DNA of 64,000 bases. It comes from Pseudomonas nitroreducens TX1 (GTDB lineage: Bacteria > Pseudomonadota > Gammaproteobacteria > Pseudomonadales > Pseudomonadaceae). The stretch covers positions 1 to 64,000 of the forward strand of contig NZ_AMZB01000112.1 of assembly GCF_000313755.1 (NCBI RefSeq). The letters are read 5' to 3'. Below, piece by piece: positions 16,243 through 24,185 of this stretch (the stretch's first letter is position 1; every line of letters starts with the position of its first letter). The notes below the pieces were generated by a model. The model had not been told where the DNA came from. It did no database searches and saw only the letters and a program-made list of their open reading frames with translations. Position numbers and translations under genes: made by a program.

Positions 16243-16611
16243 ATGCCGCCCTCGCCGCACCTGCCCCTCGTCTATTCCTGCTCCGGCTGCTCCAACCTCG
16301 CACAGTTGGCCAATGACCTCGCCCTGCGCCTGGACCGCGACGGCCTGGCGGAAATGTCCTGCATCGCCGGCGTGGGCGGCGACGTACCGGCGCTGGTGAA
16401 GAAGGCCTGCTCAGGTCGGCGAATCATCGCCGTGGACGGCTGCCACCTGCACTGCGTGCAGAACTGCCTGGCACGCCATGGGGTGAAGGCCGAGCACGAA
16501 ATCACCCTCACCGAATACGGCCTGAAGAAACGCTACGGCCAGGACGCGCCGGTACAGGACTTCGAGATGCTCTACGAGGAACTGCAGTTCCTCGTGCGCA
16601 CCCCGGCCTGA
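16243..16611 (+). CDS. Putative zinc-binding protein, DGC domain
   Basis: This 122-residue cytoplasmic protein has the DGC-family pattern: CSGCSN near residue 12, a CIAGVGG segment near 42, ACSGRRIIAVDGCHLHC with the Asp-Gly-Cys that names the family, and CLARHGV. The cysteines look suited to metal binding. P. aeruginosa has a similar gene beside narXL. Its biochemical role is unknown; the Anr-like box just upstream and the nar/moa neighbours suggest a function in anaerobic metabolism, perhaps metal or sulfur handling. An AGGAGG ribosome site fixes the start. Confidence 0.8.
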   Translation: MPPSPHLPLVYSCSGCSNLAQLANDLALRLDRDGLAEMSCIAGVGGDVPALVKKACSGRRIIAVDGCHLHCVQNCLARHGVKAEHEITLTEYGLKKRYGQDAPVQDFEMLYEELQFLVRTPA

Positions 16612-16662
16612 GCCGCCACCGCGCAGGACGAAAGAACAGACGCCCATCCTCCGAAACGCCGC

Positions 16663-17136
16663 TCAGGCGTTCTCCTGCACCACCCGGCTCGCGCGGCGCA
16701 TAGCGTTCCACAGCCAGGCCGGCAGGCTGTCCGGGTCGAGGCTGTCGATCAGGTTCTTCACCGCCAGGCCCAGCTCGGTGTCGCCCTCGATCACCAGGCG
16801 ACGTCGGAAGAACAGCGTATCCGGGTCTTCCTGCCGGCCCGCCAGCAGCAGGAAGTCGCGCCAGCTGCCGCGGATGGTCACGCTGGGCGCGCAGGCATCG
16901 GCGAAACGCAGGCCGTCACGGCCACGCGTGAGGCTCCAGGCGAGCCCCAGATCGCTCACCTGCAGACGCAGCCAGTGGCCGTCGAGGATGTCGAAAGCAC
17001 CGTCCGCCAAGGGCTCGGCGAACAGGCGGTTGGCGGCACGCTGGAGCACCGCTCGCTGCACGCCGGAGGGGACGCGCGCGGCCAGCGGCAGCAGGCGGTC
17101 GGCGGCGCGCAGGGCGCCGGATTCGAGTGTCAGCAC
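16663..17136 (-). CDS. ubiT: Ubiquinone anaerobic biosynthesis accessory factor UbiT (SCP2 domain)
   Basis: UbiT is a small SCP2/sterol-carrier-fold protein that binds quinone intermediates and is needed for oxygen-independent ubiquinone synthesis with UbiU and UbiV. The 157-residue product matches the YhbT class: an N-terminal LPLAARVPSGVQRAVLQRAANRLF segment (hydrophobic/basic) and an SCP2 core with VTIRGSWRDFLLLAGRQEDPDTLFFRRRLVIEGDTELGL features, given here as GSWRDFLLL and RRLVIEGDTELG. It is the last gene of its operon and overlaps the ubiV stop by 7 bp. Confidence 0.9.
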   Translation of the reverse strand: MLTLESGALRAADRLLPLAARVPSGVQRAVLQRAANRLFAEPLADGAFDILDGHWLRLQVSDLGLAWSLTRGRDGLRFADACAPSVTIRGSWRDFLLLAGRQEDPDTLFFRRRLVIEGDTELGLAVKNLIDSLDPDSLPAWLWNAMRRASRVVQENA

Positions 17137-18023
17137 AGGTTCACCTCATCGCTGCGCAGCATGCCCGGCCGGCCATGCCAGTATCCATTGCAACCCTCCA
17201 CCGCCAGCGGCGGCGTGGCACCCTTGCGCACGCGGTCGAAGGCCTGCACGACGTCCACCATGCCTTCGGCACGCGGGCTCAGGCGCAGCAGGTCGGCGCC
17301 GCAATCACGCAGCGAGGCATAGTCCGCCAGCAGGTTGCTGGCCTCGCCGGACATCGTCTGGATGCCGTTGAGCGTGAACAGCGGCATGCCTTCCTGGCTC
17401 AGCATCGGCATGCCTTCGGGGTAGTTCAGGCAGCAGAACTGGCAGTCATCCTTGGGACGGTTCTCCGCCCGCGCGGTGAAGCAGCGCGCCGAGTAGGCCA
17501 ACGGCAGGTGGCCGTAGGCGAACACTTCGGTTTCCACATCGTGGATGCCCAGCCTGCGGACCTGTTCGATCACCGCGTGGATCTGCTCGCCCGAGCACTC
17601 CACCGGCGGCACCCAGCGACGCAGCCCGGCGCCATGCAGCTCCGCCAGGGTGTAGCCGTTGTAGACGTTGAGCGCGGGGCCGCCGACGAACTCGACGCCC
17701 AGACTGGAAAGTATCTGCACCGCGCCCATGTCGCTCGCCTCGACCTGCAACTCGCCGTTGGCGCAGAGGCGACGCAGTGACGACAGCTCGGACGCCGCCT
17801 CGATCAACGCCAGGCCCGAGATGAATATCTGCGCCCCACTCTGCTGCTGCAGCTCGCGCCCCAGGCCCAACCAGTTGTCCAGCGACATGGCGCGGCGTTT
17901 GGAGCAGACGGTTTCGCCGATGTAGATGGCATCCAGCGGCTGTTCGGCCATCTGCGCATAAAAATCCAGGAGTGTCCGGCGGTCCCAGTAGAACAGCACC
18001 GGTCCCAGGCTGAGTTTCATCAT
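17130..18023 (-). CDS. ubiV: O2-independent ubiquinone hydroxylation protein UbiV (U32 family)
   Basis: UbiV forms a complex with UbiU and takes part in the hydroxylation steps of ubiquinone synthesis without oxygen. The 297-residue U32-family protein has the barrel start LSLGPVLFYWDRRTLLDFY and cysteines suited to a 4Fe-4S cluster: ETVCSKRRAMS near residue 40 and RCFTARAENRPKDDCQFCC near 177-195. It is 7 bp from ubiU and overlaps ubiT. Quinone supply during anoxia fits the adjoining nitrate respiration genes. Confidence 0.93.
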   Translation of the reverse strand: MMKLSLGPVLFYWDRRTLLDFYAQMAEQPLDAIYIGETVCSKRRAMSLDNWLGLGRELQQQSGAQIFISGLALIEAASELSSLRRLCANGELQVEASDMGAVQILSSLGVEFVGGPALNVYNGYTLAELHGAGLRRWVPPVECSGEQIHAVIEQVRRLGIHDVETEVFAYGHLPLAYSARCFTARAENRPKDDCQFCCLNYPEGMPMLSQEGMPLFTLNGIQTMSGEASNLLADYASLRDCGADLLRLSPRAEGMVDVVQAFDRVRKGATPPLAVEGCNGYWHGRPGMLRSDEVNLC

Positions 18024-18030
18024 GAGGTCC

Positions 18031-19026
18031 TCACTGCCAGGAACGATGGTAGGCGCCCAGGGTGGTCTGGTGGCCTTCGGAAAGCTTGTCCAGGGCGTCC
18101 TGCCACTGCGTCAGGGCGCGGTAGTTCTCGGGGGCGCGCTGCCACGCATCCAGCGCCTGGCGCCAGACGCGGGTAACCTGCTCGACATAGGCCGGGCTGC
18201 GTTGCCGACCCTCGATCTTCACCGCTGCGACGCCGATTTCCGCCAGCTGCGGAATCAGGTCGATGGTGTTCAGGCTGGTGGGTTCTTCCAGGGCATGGAA
18301 GCGTTCGCCGTTGACCACGAAGCGGCCCTTGCACAGGGTCGGGTAGCCCGCCGGCTCATCCGGCGCATAGCGGTCGATCAGCACGTCATTGAGTCGCGAG
18401 GTCAGGCCTTCGGGCTCCTCGCTCCAGCGCACCGCCTTGGCCGGCGAACAGACGCCGCAGAGATTCGGCGACTCGCCGGTGACATAGGACGACAGGTGGC
18501 AGCGTCCCTCGGCCATGATGCACAGGCTGCCGAAGGCGAAGACTTCGATGGGCACTGGGCTGTTCGCTGCCACCTGGCGCACCTGTGCCAGCGACAGCAC
18601 GCGCGGCAGCACGGCGCGGCGGATGCCATAGCGCTCGTGGTAGAACGCCAGCGCCGCCACATTGGTGGCCGAGCCCTGCACCGAGAGATGCAGCGCGAGG
18701 TTCGGGTGGCGCCTGGCGGCGTAGCCGAGCACCGCACAGTCAGCGGCGATCAGTGCATCCACGCCCAGGTCCGCGGCGTGGTCCACCGCGCGTTGCCAGC
18801 GGGCCCAGCCGTCCGCGCCGGGATAGGTGTTGACCGCCACGTACATCTGCTTGCCGGCGCTGTGGATAAGTTCCACGCCCTGGCGTAGCTGGCGGTCATC
18901 GAGGTTGAGGCCGGCGAAGTGCCGGGCGTTGGTGTCATCGCGAAAGCCGACGTAGATCGCGTCGGCGCCTTCGCGCAGGGCCGATTTCAAGGCGGGCAGA
19001 CTTCCCGCCGGGCAGACCAGTTGCAT
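18031..19026 (-). CDS. ubiU: O2-independent ubiquinone hydroxylation protein UbiU (U32 family)
   Basis: This 331-residue U32-family protein is the partner of UbiV. It begins MQLVCPAGSLPALKSALREG, has the GADAIYVGF motif, and carries the cluster cysteines in the GSLCIMAEGRC and NLCGVCSPAK stretches near residues 165-195. The open frame extends 109 codons further upstream into moeA, but the internal ATG at 19026 matches the family start. It follows moeA by 55 bp in the same direction, so it is probably expressed with the molybdenum cofactor genes. Confidence 0.94.
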   Translation of the reverse strand: MQLVCPAGSLPALKSALREGADAIYVGFRDDTNARHFAGLNLDDRQLRQGVELIHSAGKQMYVAVNTYPGADGWARWQRAVDHAADLGVDALIAADCAVLGYAARRHPNLALHLSVQGSATNVAALAFYHERYGIRRAVLPRVLSLAQVRQVAANSPVPIEVFAFGSLCIMAEGRCHLSSYVTGESPNLCGVCSPAKAVRWSEEPEGLTSRLNDVLIDRYAPDEPAGYPTLCKGRFVVNGERFHALEEPTSLNTIDLIPQLAEIGVAAVKIEGRQRSPAYVEQVTRVWRQALDAWQRAPENYRALTQWQDALDKLSEGHQTTLGAYHRSWQ

Positions 19027-19081
19027 GCTTCCCCCGGGCAGTGCGGAGGCCGCCGGCCCCCGCCGGCAGCCGGGAACGGCG

Positions 19082-20317
19082 TCAGGCGCCGAGTTCGCTG
19101 AAAGACAGGAAGGGCAGCGGCTCACCGGCGTACACAGTGCGCCCGGCCTCCACCACCGCCAGGCCATCGGCCCAGCTCGCCGCGCGCAGCATGGCCGAAC
19201 CCTGCTGCGGGTGCAGGCAGATGCGTGCGACGCCATCGCCGCCGAGCTCCAGGCGCGCACGCAGATACTGGCGCCGCGAGTTGGCCTTGGGCCAGTCGAA
19301 GCCCGCCGGTAACGTGACCGGCAGGGTATCGACCACGCTACGTCCCTGGGCACGCCAGAGGAACGGTCGCGCCACCACCAGTGCCGTGACCAGTGCGGCA
19401 GCCGGATTCCCCGGCAGGCCGATCCACGGTTTGCCGGCGATGCTGCCGAATGCCAGCGGCTTGCCCGGCTGCATCTTCAGCTTCCACAGGTGCAGTTCGC
19501 CCAGCTCGCGGATCGCCTGCTTGAGGTAGTCGCGGTCGCCCACCGATACCCCGCCGCTGGTGATCAGCACATCCCATTCGGACGCGGCGAGGCTCAGCGC
19601 ATCCCGGCTGGCTGCCAGGGTGTCGGCGAGCACACCGTAGTCGTGCACCTCGATGCCCCAGCCGCGCAGCAGCGCGCCGACGCTGAAGCGGTTGGCGTTG
19701 TAGATCTGCCCTGGGGCAAGCGACTCGCCGGGCTCACGCAGCTCGTCGCCGCTGCTCAGCAGGCAGACGCGCAGCGGACGATGGACGCTGACGCGGTCCA
19801 GGCCGACGCTGGCCATCAGGCCGAGGTCCTGGGCCCGCAGTTTCTTTCCGGCACTCAGCAAGGCGTCGCCTTCACACAGTTCTTCGCCGCGACGGCGAAC
19901 ATGGCTGCCGTGCTCGACCAGGGGTACCTGCAGCCAGTCGCCTTCGACCTCGCAATCTTCCTGGGCGATCACGCTGTCCGCTCCCGGCGGCAAAGGCGCG
20001 CCGGTAAAGATGCGCATGGCCTGTCCGGGCTGCAGCTCGGCCCGGGCAGCATCGCCGGCAGCAATGCAGCCGGCGATTTTCAGCCGTGCGCCAGCCGGTC
20101 CCATGTCGGCGCTGCGCAGGGCGTAGCCGTCCATCGCGCTGTTGTCCCACAGCGGCAGGTCGATGGGTGAGTGGATGTCCTCGGCGAGAATGCGGCCCAG
20201 GGCGCTTTCCAGGTCGACACGCACGGTGGGCGGCGGCAAGGGAACGAACGCCATCAGCGCGGCGATGGCCTCGTCCACCGGGCGCAGCCCGGTGCCGGAA
20301 CAGCCGCAGGCGCTCAT
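19082..20317 (-). CDS. moeA: Molybdopterin molybdenumtransferase MoeA
   Basis: MoeA inserts molybdate into adenylylated molybdopterin to finish the basic cofactor. The 411-residue product starts MSACGCSGTGLRPVDEAIAA and has the expected motifs: AEDIHSPIDLPLWDNSAMDGYAL (here seen as DLPLWDNSAMDGYAL), RIFTGAPLPPGADSVIAQED, and the MPT-binding TSGGVSVGDRDYLK. It overlaps moaB by 4 bp (ATGA), showing coupling. The longer upstream frame is not family-like. Confidence 0.96.
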   Translation of the reverse strand: MSACGCSGTGLRPVDEAIAALMAFVPLPPPTVRVDLESALGRILAEDIHSPIDLPLWDNSAMDGYALRSADMGPAGARLKIAGCIAAGDAARAELQPGQAMRIFTGAPLPPGADSVIAQEDCEVEGDWLQVPLVEHGSHVRRRGEELCEGDALLSAGKKLRAQDLGLMASVGLDRVSVHRPLRVCLLSSGDELREPGESLAPGQIYNANRFSVGALLRGWGIEVHDYGVLADTLAASRDALSLAASEWDVLITSGGVSVGDRDYLKQAIRELGELHLWKLKMQPGKPLAFGSIAGKPWIGLPGNPAAALVTALVVARPFLWRAQGRSVVDTLPVTLPAGFDWPKANSRRQYLRARLELGGDGVARICLHPQQGSAMLRAASWADGLAVVEAGRTVYAGEPLPFLSFSELGA

Positions 20318-20868
20318 GAGCGCGTACCGCAGGCCAGCACCGGGCGCTCGGGCAGGCGCTTGAGATGGGGGACGAAATTGCAGGGTTTGGTGCGGCTGTC
20401 GAGCTGCTGCAAGAGAATCTTTTCCCAGGCGGTCAGGCAGGCGCCGGTGGAACCGGGCAGGCAACAGATCAGCGTGCCGTTGGTGATGCCGGCGATGGCG
20501 CGGGACTGGATCGTGGAGGTGCCGATGTCCTCGCGGGAAATCTGCCGGAACAGCTCGCCGAAGCCGTCCACGGTGCGCTCGAGCAGAGGTGCGACGGCTT
20601 GCGGGGTGTTGTCGCGGGCGGTGAAGCCGGTACCGCCGGTGATCAGGCCGACCTGGACCTTGGGGTCGGCGATCCAGGCCGAAACCACGGCGCGGATCTG
20701 GTAGATGTCGTCGATCACCAGCTGGCGTTCGGCAAGGGCATGTCCGGCGCGTTGCAGCGAGGTCACCAGGGCCTGGCCGGAGGTGTCGTTGTGCAGGCTG
20801 CGGGTATCGCTGACGGTGAGGACAGCGATCTCCAGCGGCTGGAAGTCCGGGGTGCTGAGATGGCTCAT
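20314..20868 (-). CDS. moaB: Molybdenum cofactor biosynthesis protein MoaB
   Basis: MoaB is of the MogA/MoaB class, which adenylylates molybdopterin before metal insertion. The 184-residue protein starts MSHLSTPDFQPLEIAVLTVS and has the substrate-binding GLITGGTGFTARDNTPQAV motif near residue 80 and GTLICCLPGSTGACLTAW near 140. The ATG at 20868 was chosen over 20892 because the GAGG ribosome site sits just before it. It overlaps moeA and follows moaE after a 122-bp gap that may contain its own promoter. Confidence 0.95.
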   Translation of the reverse strand: MSHLSTPDFQPLEIAVLTVSDTRSLHNDTSGQALVTSLQRAGHALAERQLVIDDIYQIRAVVSAWIADPKVQVGLITGGTGFTARDNTPQAVAPLLERTVDGFGELFRQISREDIGTSTIQSRAIAGITNGTLICCLPGSTGACLTAWEKILLQQLDSRTKPCNFVPHLKRLPERPVLACGTRS

Positions 20869-20935
20869 GAGGGGCTCTCCGATGCGGAGCAAAAAGGGCT
20901 GGCGCCAGCCTGCGCCCCTTCCTCCCTACAGCCCA

Positions 20936-20951
20936 TTCCTCCTAGGAGGTA
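20936..20951. promoter_or_regulatory. Candidate NarL-type palindrome upstream of moaB
   Basis: TTCCTCC and GGAGGTA flank TA, and the core CCTCCTAGGAGG is a perfect 12-bp palindrome. On the minus strand it reads TACCTCC TA GGAGGAA, whose first nine bases equal those of the site between narK1 and narX. It is centred 75 bp upstream of the moaB start. NarL control is an inference. Confidence 0.4.
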
Positions 20952-20990
20952 CTGCCCCGGCGCGTGCGGGGCATCGCCATCAGCGCGGGC

Positions 20991-21443
20991 TCAGCGCTCC
21001 CAGCGGTCGGCGGCAGCCTGGTCGCTGCAACGGCCCTCGACCCAGCGCGGGCCGTCGGTGGTGTCTTCCTTCTTCCAGAACGGCGCGCGGGTCTTCAGGT
21101 AGTCCATGACGAAGTTGCAGGCATCGAAGGCCGCCTGGCGGTGCGCACTGGCGGCGCCGACGAAGACGATCGGCTCGCCCGGCTCCAGGCGGCCGATGCG
21201 GTGGAGGATTTCCAGGCGCAACAGCGGCCAGCGCTCGTTGGCCTCGGCCTCGATCTTCGCCAGCGCCTTCTCGGTCATGCCGGCGTAGTGCTCGAGGAAC
21301 ATGCCCCCCACTTCGCGGCCGTCGTTGAAATCACGCACGTAGCCGACGAAGCCGACCACCGCACCGACGCCGACGTTGGCGGCATGCATCGCGTTGAGTT
21401 CGGCGCCCGGATCGAACGCCGCCAGCTGGACGCGGATCGCCAT
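20991..21443 (-). CDS. moaE: Molybdopterin synthase catalytic subunit MoaE
   Basis: MoaE is the large subunit of molybdopterin synthase, which uses thiocarboxylated MoaD to put two sulfurs into cyclic pyranopterin monophosphate. The 150-residue protein has VGFVGYVRDFN near residue 32, MFLEHYAGM near 52, HRIGRLEPGEP and the catalytic-lysine region LKTRAPFWKKED near 115. It lies 4 bp after the moaD stop. Confidence 0.96.
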   Translation of the reverse strand: MAIRVQLAAFDPGAELNAMHAANVGVGAVVGFVGYVRDFNDGREVGGMFLEHYAGMTEKALAKIEAEANERWPLLRLEILHRIGRLEPGEPIVFVGAASAHRQAAFDACNFVMDYLKTRAPFWKKEDTTDGPRWVEGRCSDQAAADRWER

Positions 21444-21447
21444 GGGC

Positions 21448-21696
21448 TCAGCCTCCGGTCACGGTGGGGAAGAACGCCACCTCGTCGCCGTCGGCGAGGG
21501 GCTCGTCCAGGGAGCACAGCTCCTGGTTGCGCGCGCACATCAGGTTCTGCTCGCCGAGCACGTCCCAGGCTCCGCCGCGCTCGAGCAGCAGGCGCCGCAG
21601 GTCGTCCAGGCTGCCCAGGGACTGGCTCCAGTTCAGTTGCTCGCCATCCAGGCCGAGGGCCTCACGGTAGCGGGCGAAGTACTGCACGCGGATCAT
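21448..21696 (-). CDS. moaD: Molybdopterin synthase sulfur carrier subunit MoaD
   Basis: This 82-residue ubiquitin-like sulfur carrier ends in the diagnostic TVTGG; the terminal Gly-Gly becomes the thiocarboxylate that donates sulfur. It starts [15 protein letters not shown], and the ATG at 21696 overlaps the moaC stop by 4 bp. It sits between moaC and moaE as in many Pseudomonas. Confidence 0.95.
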   Translation of the reverse strand: MIRVQYFARYREALGLDGEQLNWSQSLGSLDDLRRLLLERGGAWDVLGEQNLMCARNQELCSLDEPLADGDEVAFFPTVTGG

Positions 21697-22184
21697 GGGG
21701 TGTCTCCTGCTGCGCCTTGTGCAGCGACGTAGTGCCCGCTCTTGCCGCCGAGCTTCTCCAGCAGGCGCACGCCCTCGATGGTCATGCCGCGGTCCACGGC
21801 CTTGCACATGTCATAGATGGTCAGCGCGGCGACGCTGGCGGCGGTCAGCGCTTCCATCTCCACGCCGGTCTGCCCGGCCAGCTTGCAGCGGGCGACGATG
21901 TGCACGGTGTCTTCACCCTCGGCGTTCAACTCGACCTTGACGCTGGTGAGCAGCAGCGGGTGGCACAGCGGGATCAGTTCGTGGGTCTTCTTCGCCGCCT
22001 GGATGCCGGCGATGCGCGCCACGGCGAACACGTCGCCCTTGGGGTGGCCGCCGTCCTGGATCAGTTGCAGGGTGGCCGGGAGCATGCGCACCCGGGCTTC
22101 GGCCACGGCCTCACGGGACGTCACCGCTTTTTCGGTGACATCGACCATGTTGGCGCGGCCCTGGGAATCGAGATGGGTCAGCAC
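21693..22184 (-). CDS. moaC: Cyclic pyranopterin monophosphate synthase MoaC
   Basis: MoaC acts after MoaA to form cyclic pyranopterin monophosphate. The 163-residue protein starts [19 protein letters not shown] and has the active-site LIPLCHPL near residue 75, [20 protein letters not shown] and [14 protein letters not shown] with the conserved Asp-Arg-Gly. It heads the leftward run moaC-moaD-moaE-moaB-moeA-ubiU-ubiV-ubiT. MoaA itself is encoded in the nar operon. Confidence 0.96.
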   Translation of the reverse strand: MLTHLDSQGRANMVDVTEKAVTSREAVAEARVRMLPATLQLIQDGGHPKGDVFAVARIAGIQAAKKTHELIPLCHPLLLTSVKVELNAEGEDTVHIVARCKLAGQTGVEMEALTAASVAALTIYDMCKAVDRGMTIEGVRLLEKLGGKSGHYVAAQGAAGDTP

Positions 22185-22273
22185 GGCTGGGAACTCTCCG
22201 GTGGATCAGGGGAAACAGTGTACTCCCCATGGGCGCGGCCGGCGGACCGGCGAACGGCGCGTTGGGGGGAGGA

Positions 22274-22283
22274 TTGTATACAA
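22274..22283. promoter_or_regulatory. TTGTATACAA palindrome upstream of moaC
   Basis: A perfect 10-bp palindrome with a GTATAC core, about 90-100 bp before the moaC ATG. GntR/FadR-family regulators commonly bind sites with this core. No such regulator is encoded nearby, and a chance occurrence cannot be excluded. Confidence 0.35.
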
Positions 22284-22373
22284 GAAGAGGTAGAAGCGGG
22301 ATGGCCGGGAGCCGGGACGGGTTCGCGGGTAAGGCATCCAGCTGGCTGCTCGGTTGCAAATACGGCCCAGCGG

Positions 22374-22496
22374 TCCCCTCCACCGCTTGCGGGGGAGGGT
22401 TAGGGAGGGGGAACGGAATCGGCCCCAACGCCGAGGTGTGGGCGAACCCCCGCCGCCCTCTCCCCAGCCCTCTCCCTGAAGGGAGAGGGGGTCGTC
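22374..22496. repeat. Family C composite palindrome pair
   Basis: A degenerate unit (CCCCTCCACCGC to GAGGGTTAGGGAGGGGG, 22374-22411) and a clean unit (CCCTCTCCC, TGAA, GGGAGAGGGGG near 22468-22491) flank a GC-rich spacer. Compared with 46436-46562 the element is inverted. Confidence 0.7.
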
Positions 22497-22542
22497 CGGA
22501 GTGGGGAGGTTGAATTGGTAGAAGCCGGTTGCCCGATGACGC

Positions 22543-23934
22543 TTACATGTGGGCTTCGGCGAATTCCGCCAGCACCGAGCGCGGCACCCCTTGCAGGGTC
22601 ACGTGCACGCCGTGGGGGAAGTCCTTGAAGCGTTCGGTCAGGTAGGTCAGGCCGGAGCTGGTGGCCGACAGGTAGGGGGTATCGATCTGCGCCAGGTTGC
22701 CCAGGCAGACCACCTTCGAACCGTTGCCCGCGCGGGTGATGATGGTCTTCATCTGGTGCGGGGTGAGGTTCTGGCATTCGTCGATCAGGATCAGGCTCTG
22801 CTGGAAGCTGCGGCCGCGGATGTAGTTCAGCGACTTGAACTGCAGCGGCACCTTGCTGAGGATGTAGTCGACGCTGCCATGGGTGCATTCATCGTCCGAA
22901 TGCAGCGCTTCGAGGTTGTCGGTGATCGCGCCGAGCCAGGGCTCCATCTTCTCGGCTTCGGTGCCGGGCAGGAAGCCGATGTCCTCGTCCAGGCCCTGCA
23001 CGCTGCGGGTGGCGATGATGCGCTTGTAGCGCTTGGTGACCATGGTCTGCTCGATGGCGGCGGCCAGGGCGAGGATGGTCTTGCCCGAGCCGGCAGCGCC
23101 GGACAGGTTGACCAGGTGGATGTCCGGGTCCAGCAGTGCATACAGCGCCAGCGACTGATACACATCGCGCGGGCGCAGGCCCCAGGCTTCCTGGTGCAGC
23201 AGCGGTTCCTGGTGCAGGTCGAGGATGGTCAGCTCGTCCTGATCGATGCCCTTGATCCAGCCGACGAAGCCTTGCTCATCGACGATGAACTCGTTGATGT
23301 GCACCGCCGGCAGGTTGTCGGTGAGTTGCACGCGGTGCCAGGTGCGACCGCGGTCCTGGCGAGTCTCCACCTTGCTGACGCGATCCCAGAACGACCCGCT
23401 GAGCGAGTGGTAGCCACGCGACAGCAGGTTGATGTCGTCGACCAGTTGGTCAGTGTGGTAGTCCTCCGCGAATACCCCACAGGCACGCGCCTTCAGGCGC
23501 ATGTTGATGTCTTTTGTCACCAGCACCACGCGCTTGCTGCTATGGCGACTCTTCAGCTCCACCAGTTGGTTGATGATCTTGTTGTCGTTGAGGTGTTCGG
23601 GCAGCCAGGTGATCGGCTCGGCGCGCTTGCTCATGAGGATCGACAGGCTGCCGCACGGCCCGCTCTTGCCGCGCTGGATGGGCACGCCATCCTCTACCTG
23701 CTCGGGCGAGGCTTCGCCCAGCACCGAATCGATCAGGCGGATCGCCTGGCGGCATTCCGCGGCCACGGTGTGTTTGCCGGTCTTGAGCTTGTCCAGTTCC
23801 TCCAGCACCGTCATCGGGATCGCGACGTGGTGCTCCTGGAAGTTCAGCAAGGCGTTGGGATCGTGGATCAGGACGTTGGTGTCGAGGACGTACAGGGTGG
23901 GCTGGGTGGGGCGGGAGCGTCCGTGGTCATCCAT
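22543..23934 (-). CDS. PIN-domain PhoH family ATPase
   Basis: This 463-residue protein joins an N-terminal PIN nuclease domain (LYVLDTNVLIHDPNALLNF, residues ~13-31, with conserved acidic residues, and TVLEELDKLKTG) to a C-terminal PhoH P-loop ATPase: Walker A GAAGSGKTILALA near 265 and a Walker B-like LILIDECQNLTPHQMKT near 360. Such PhoH2-like fusions are thought to be RNA helicase/nuclease enzymes in some bacteria; here the function is inferred. The start at 23934 (MDDHGRSRPTQPT) was chosen because the 98 upstream codons are not protein-like. Confidence 0.92.
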   Translation of the reverse strand: MDDHGRSRPTQPTLYVLDTNVLIHDPNALLNFQEHHVAIPMTVLEELDKLKTGKHTVAAECRQAIRLIDSVLGEASPEQVEDGVPIQRGKSGPCGSLSILMSKRAEPITWLPEHLNDNKIINQLVELKSRHSSKRVVLVTKDINMRLKARACGVFAEDYHTDQLVDDINLLSRGYHSLSGSFWDRVSKVETRQDRGRTWHRVQLTDNLPAVHINEFIVDEQGFVGWIKGIDQDELTILDLHQEPLLHQEAWGLRPRDVYQSLALYALLDPDIHLVNLSGAAGSGKTILALAAAIEQTMVTKRYKRIIATRSVQGLDEDIGFLPGTEAEKMEPWLGAITDNLEALHSDDECTHGSVDYILSKVPLQFKSLNYIRGRSFQQSLILIDECQNLTPHQMKTIITRAGNGSKVVCLGNLAQIDTPYLSATSSGLTYLTERFKDFPHGVHVTLQGVPRSVLAEFAEAHM

Positions 23935-24149
23935 ACGCAGGTCACCTCTTGTAGGAGCGTTACGACGGAATGCCTTTACAGCGCTCCGCCGTGCGGTGAG
24001 CCACCGGCTCTCGGGCTCCTGGGATCGGCAGGATTCGAGAGCACTGCATACAAGGGACTGGCCGGGCCGGGGCCGCCACCTGTCTGCAGGGTTCGGCGGT
24101 CTACGACTCCAGAAATACAGGAAAAAACATGACGATAAAAAGTCTTTTT

Positions 24150-24170
24150 CCTTCCTAAGAAGGTTTTTTT
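24150..24170 (+). terminator. Short hairpin plus T-run
   Basis: CCTTC (24150-24154) and GAAGG (24159-24163) enclose CTAA and are followed by seven T bases. The stem is only 5 bp, and no plus-strand gene ends here, so termination is uncertain. Confidence 0.3.
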
Positions 24171-24185
24171 CGTCGTACGACGAAA
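24168..24185. promoter_or_regulatory. Perfect 18-bp palindrome upstream of the PhoH-family gene
   Basis: TTTCGTCGTACGACGAAA is fully self-complementary with no spacer, centred about 242 bp before the PhoH-family start and 86 bp past the HDAC-family stop. It looks like a dimeric repressor operator. No matching regulator can be named. Confidence 0.45.

Larger units (their letters stand above)
22185..22542. other. 358-bp gap between moaC and the PhoH-family gene
   Basis: No gene is seen. The gap contains the promoter region for the moaC run, including a TTGTATACAA palindrome, and a family C composite palindrome pair (22374-22496) closer to the PhoH gene end. I found no convincing Anr box or riboswitch-like fold here. 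Confidence 0.6.

Noticed and set aside
22185-22300. Possible Moco riboswitch ahead of moaC
   Set aside because: I could not find a convincing multi-stem aptamer; the GGGGAAAC and GTGTACTCCCC segments alone are not enough.
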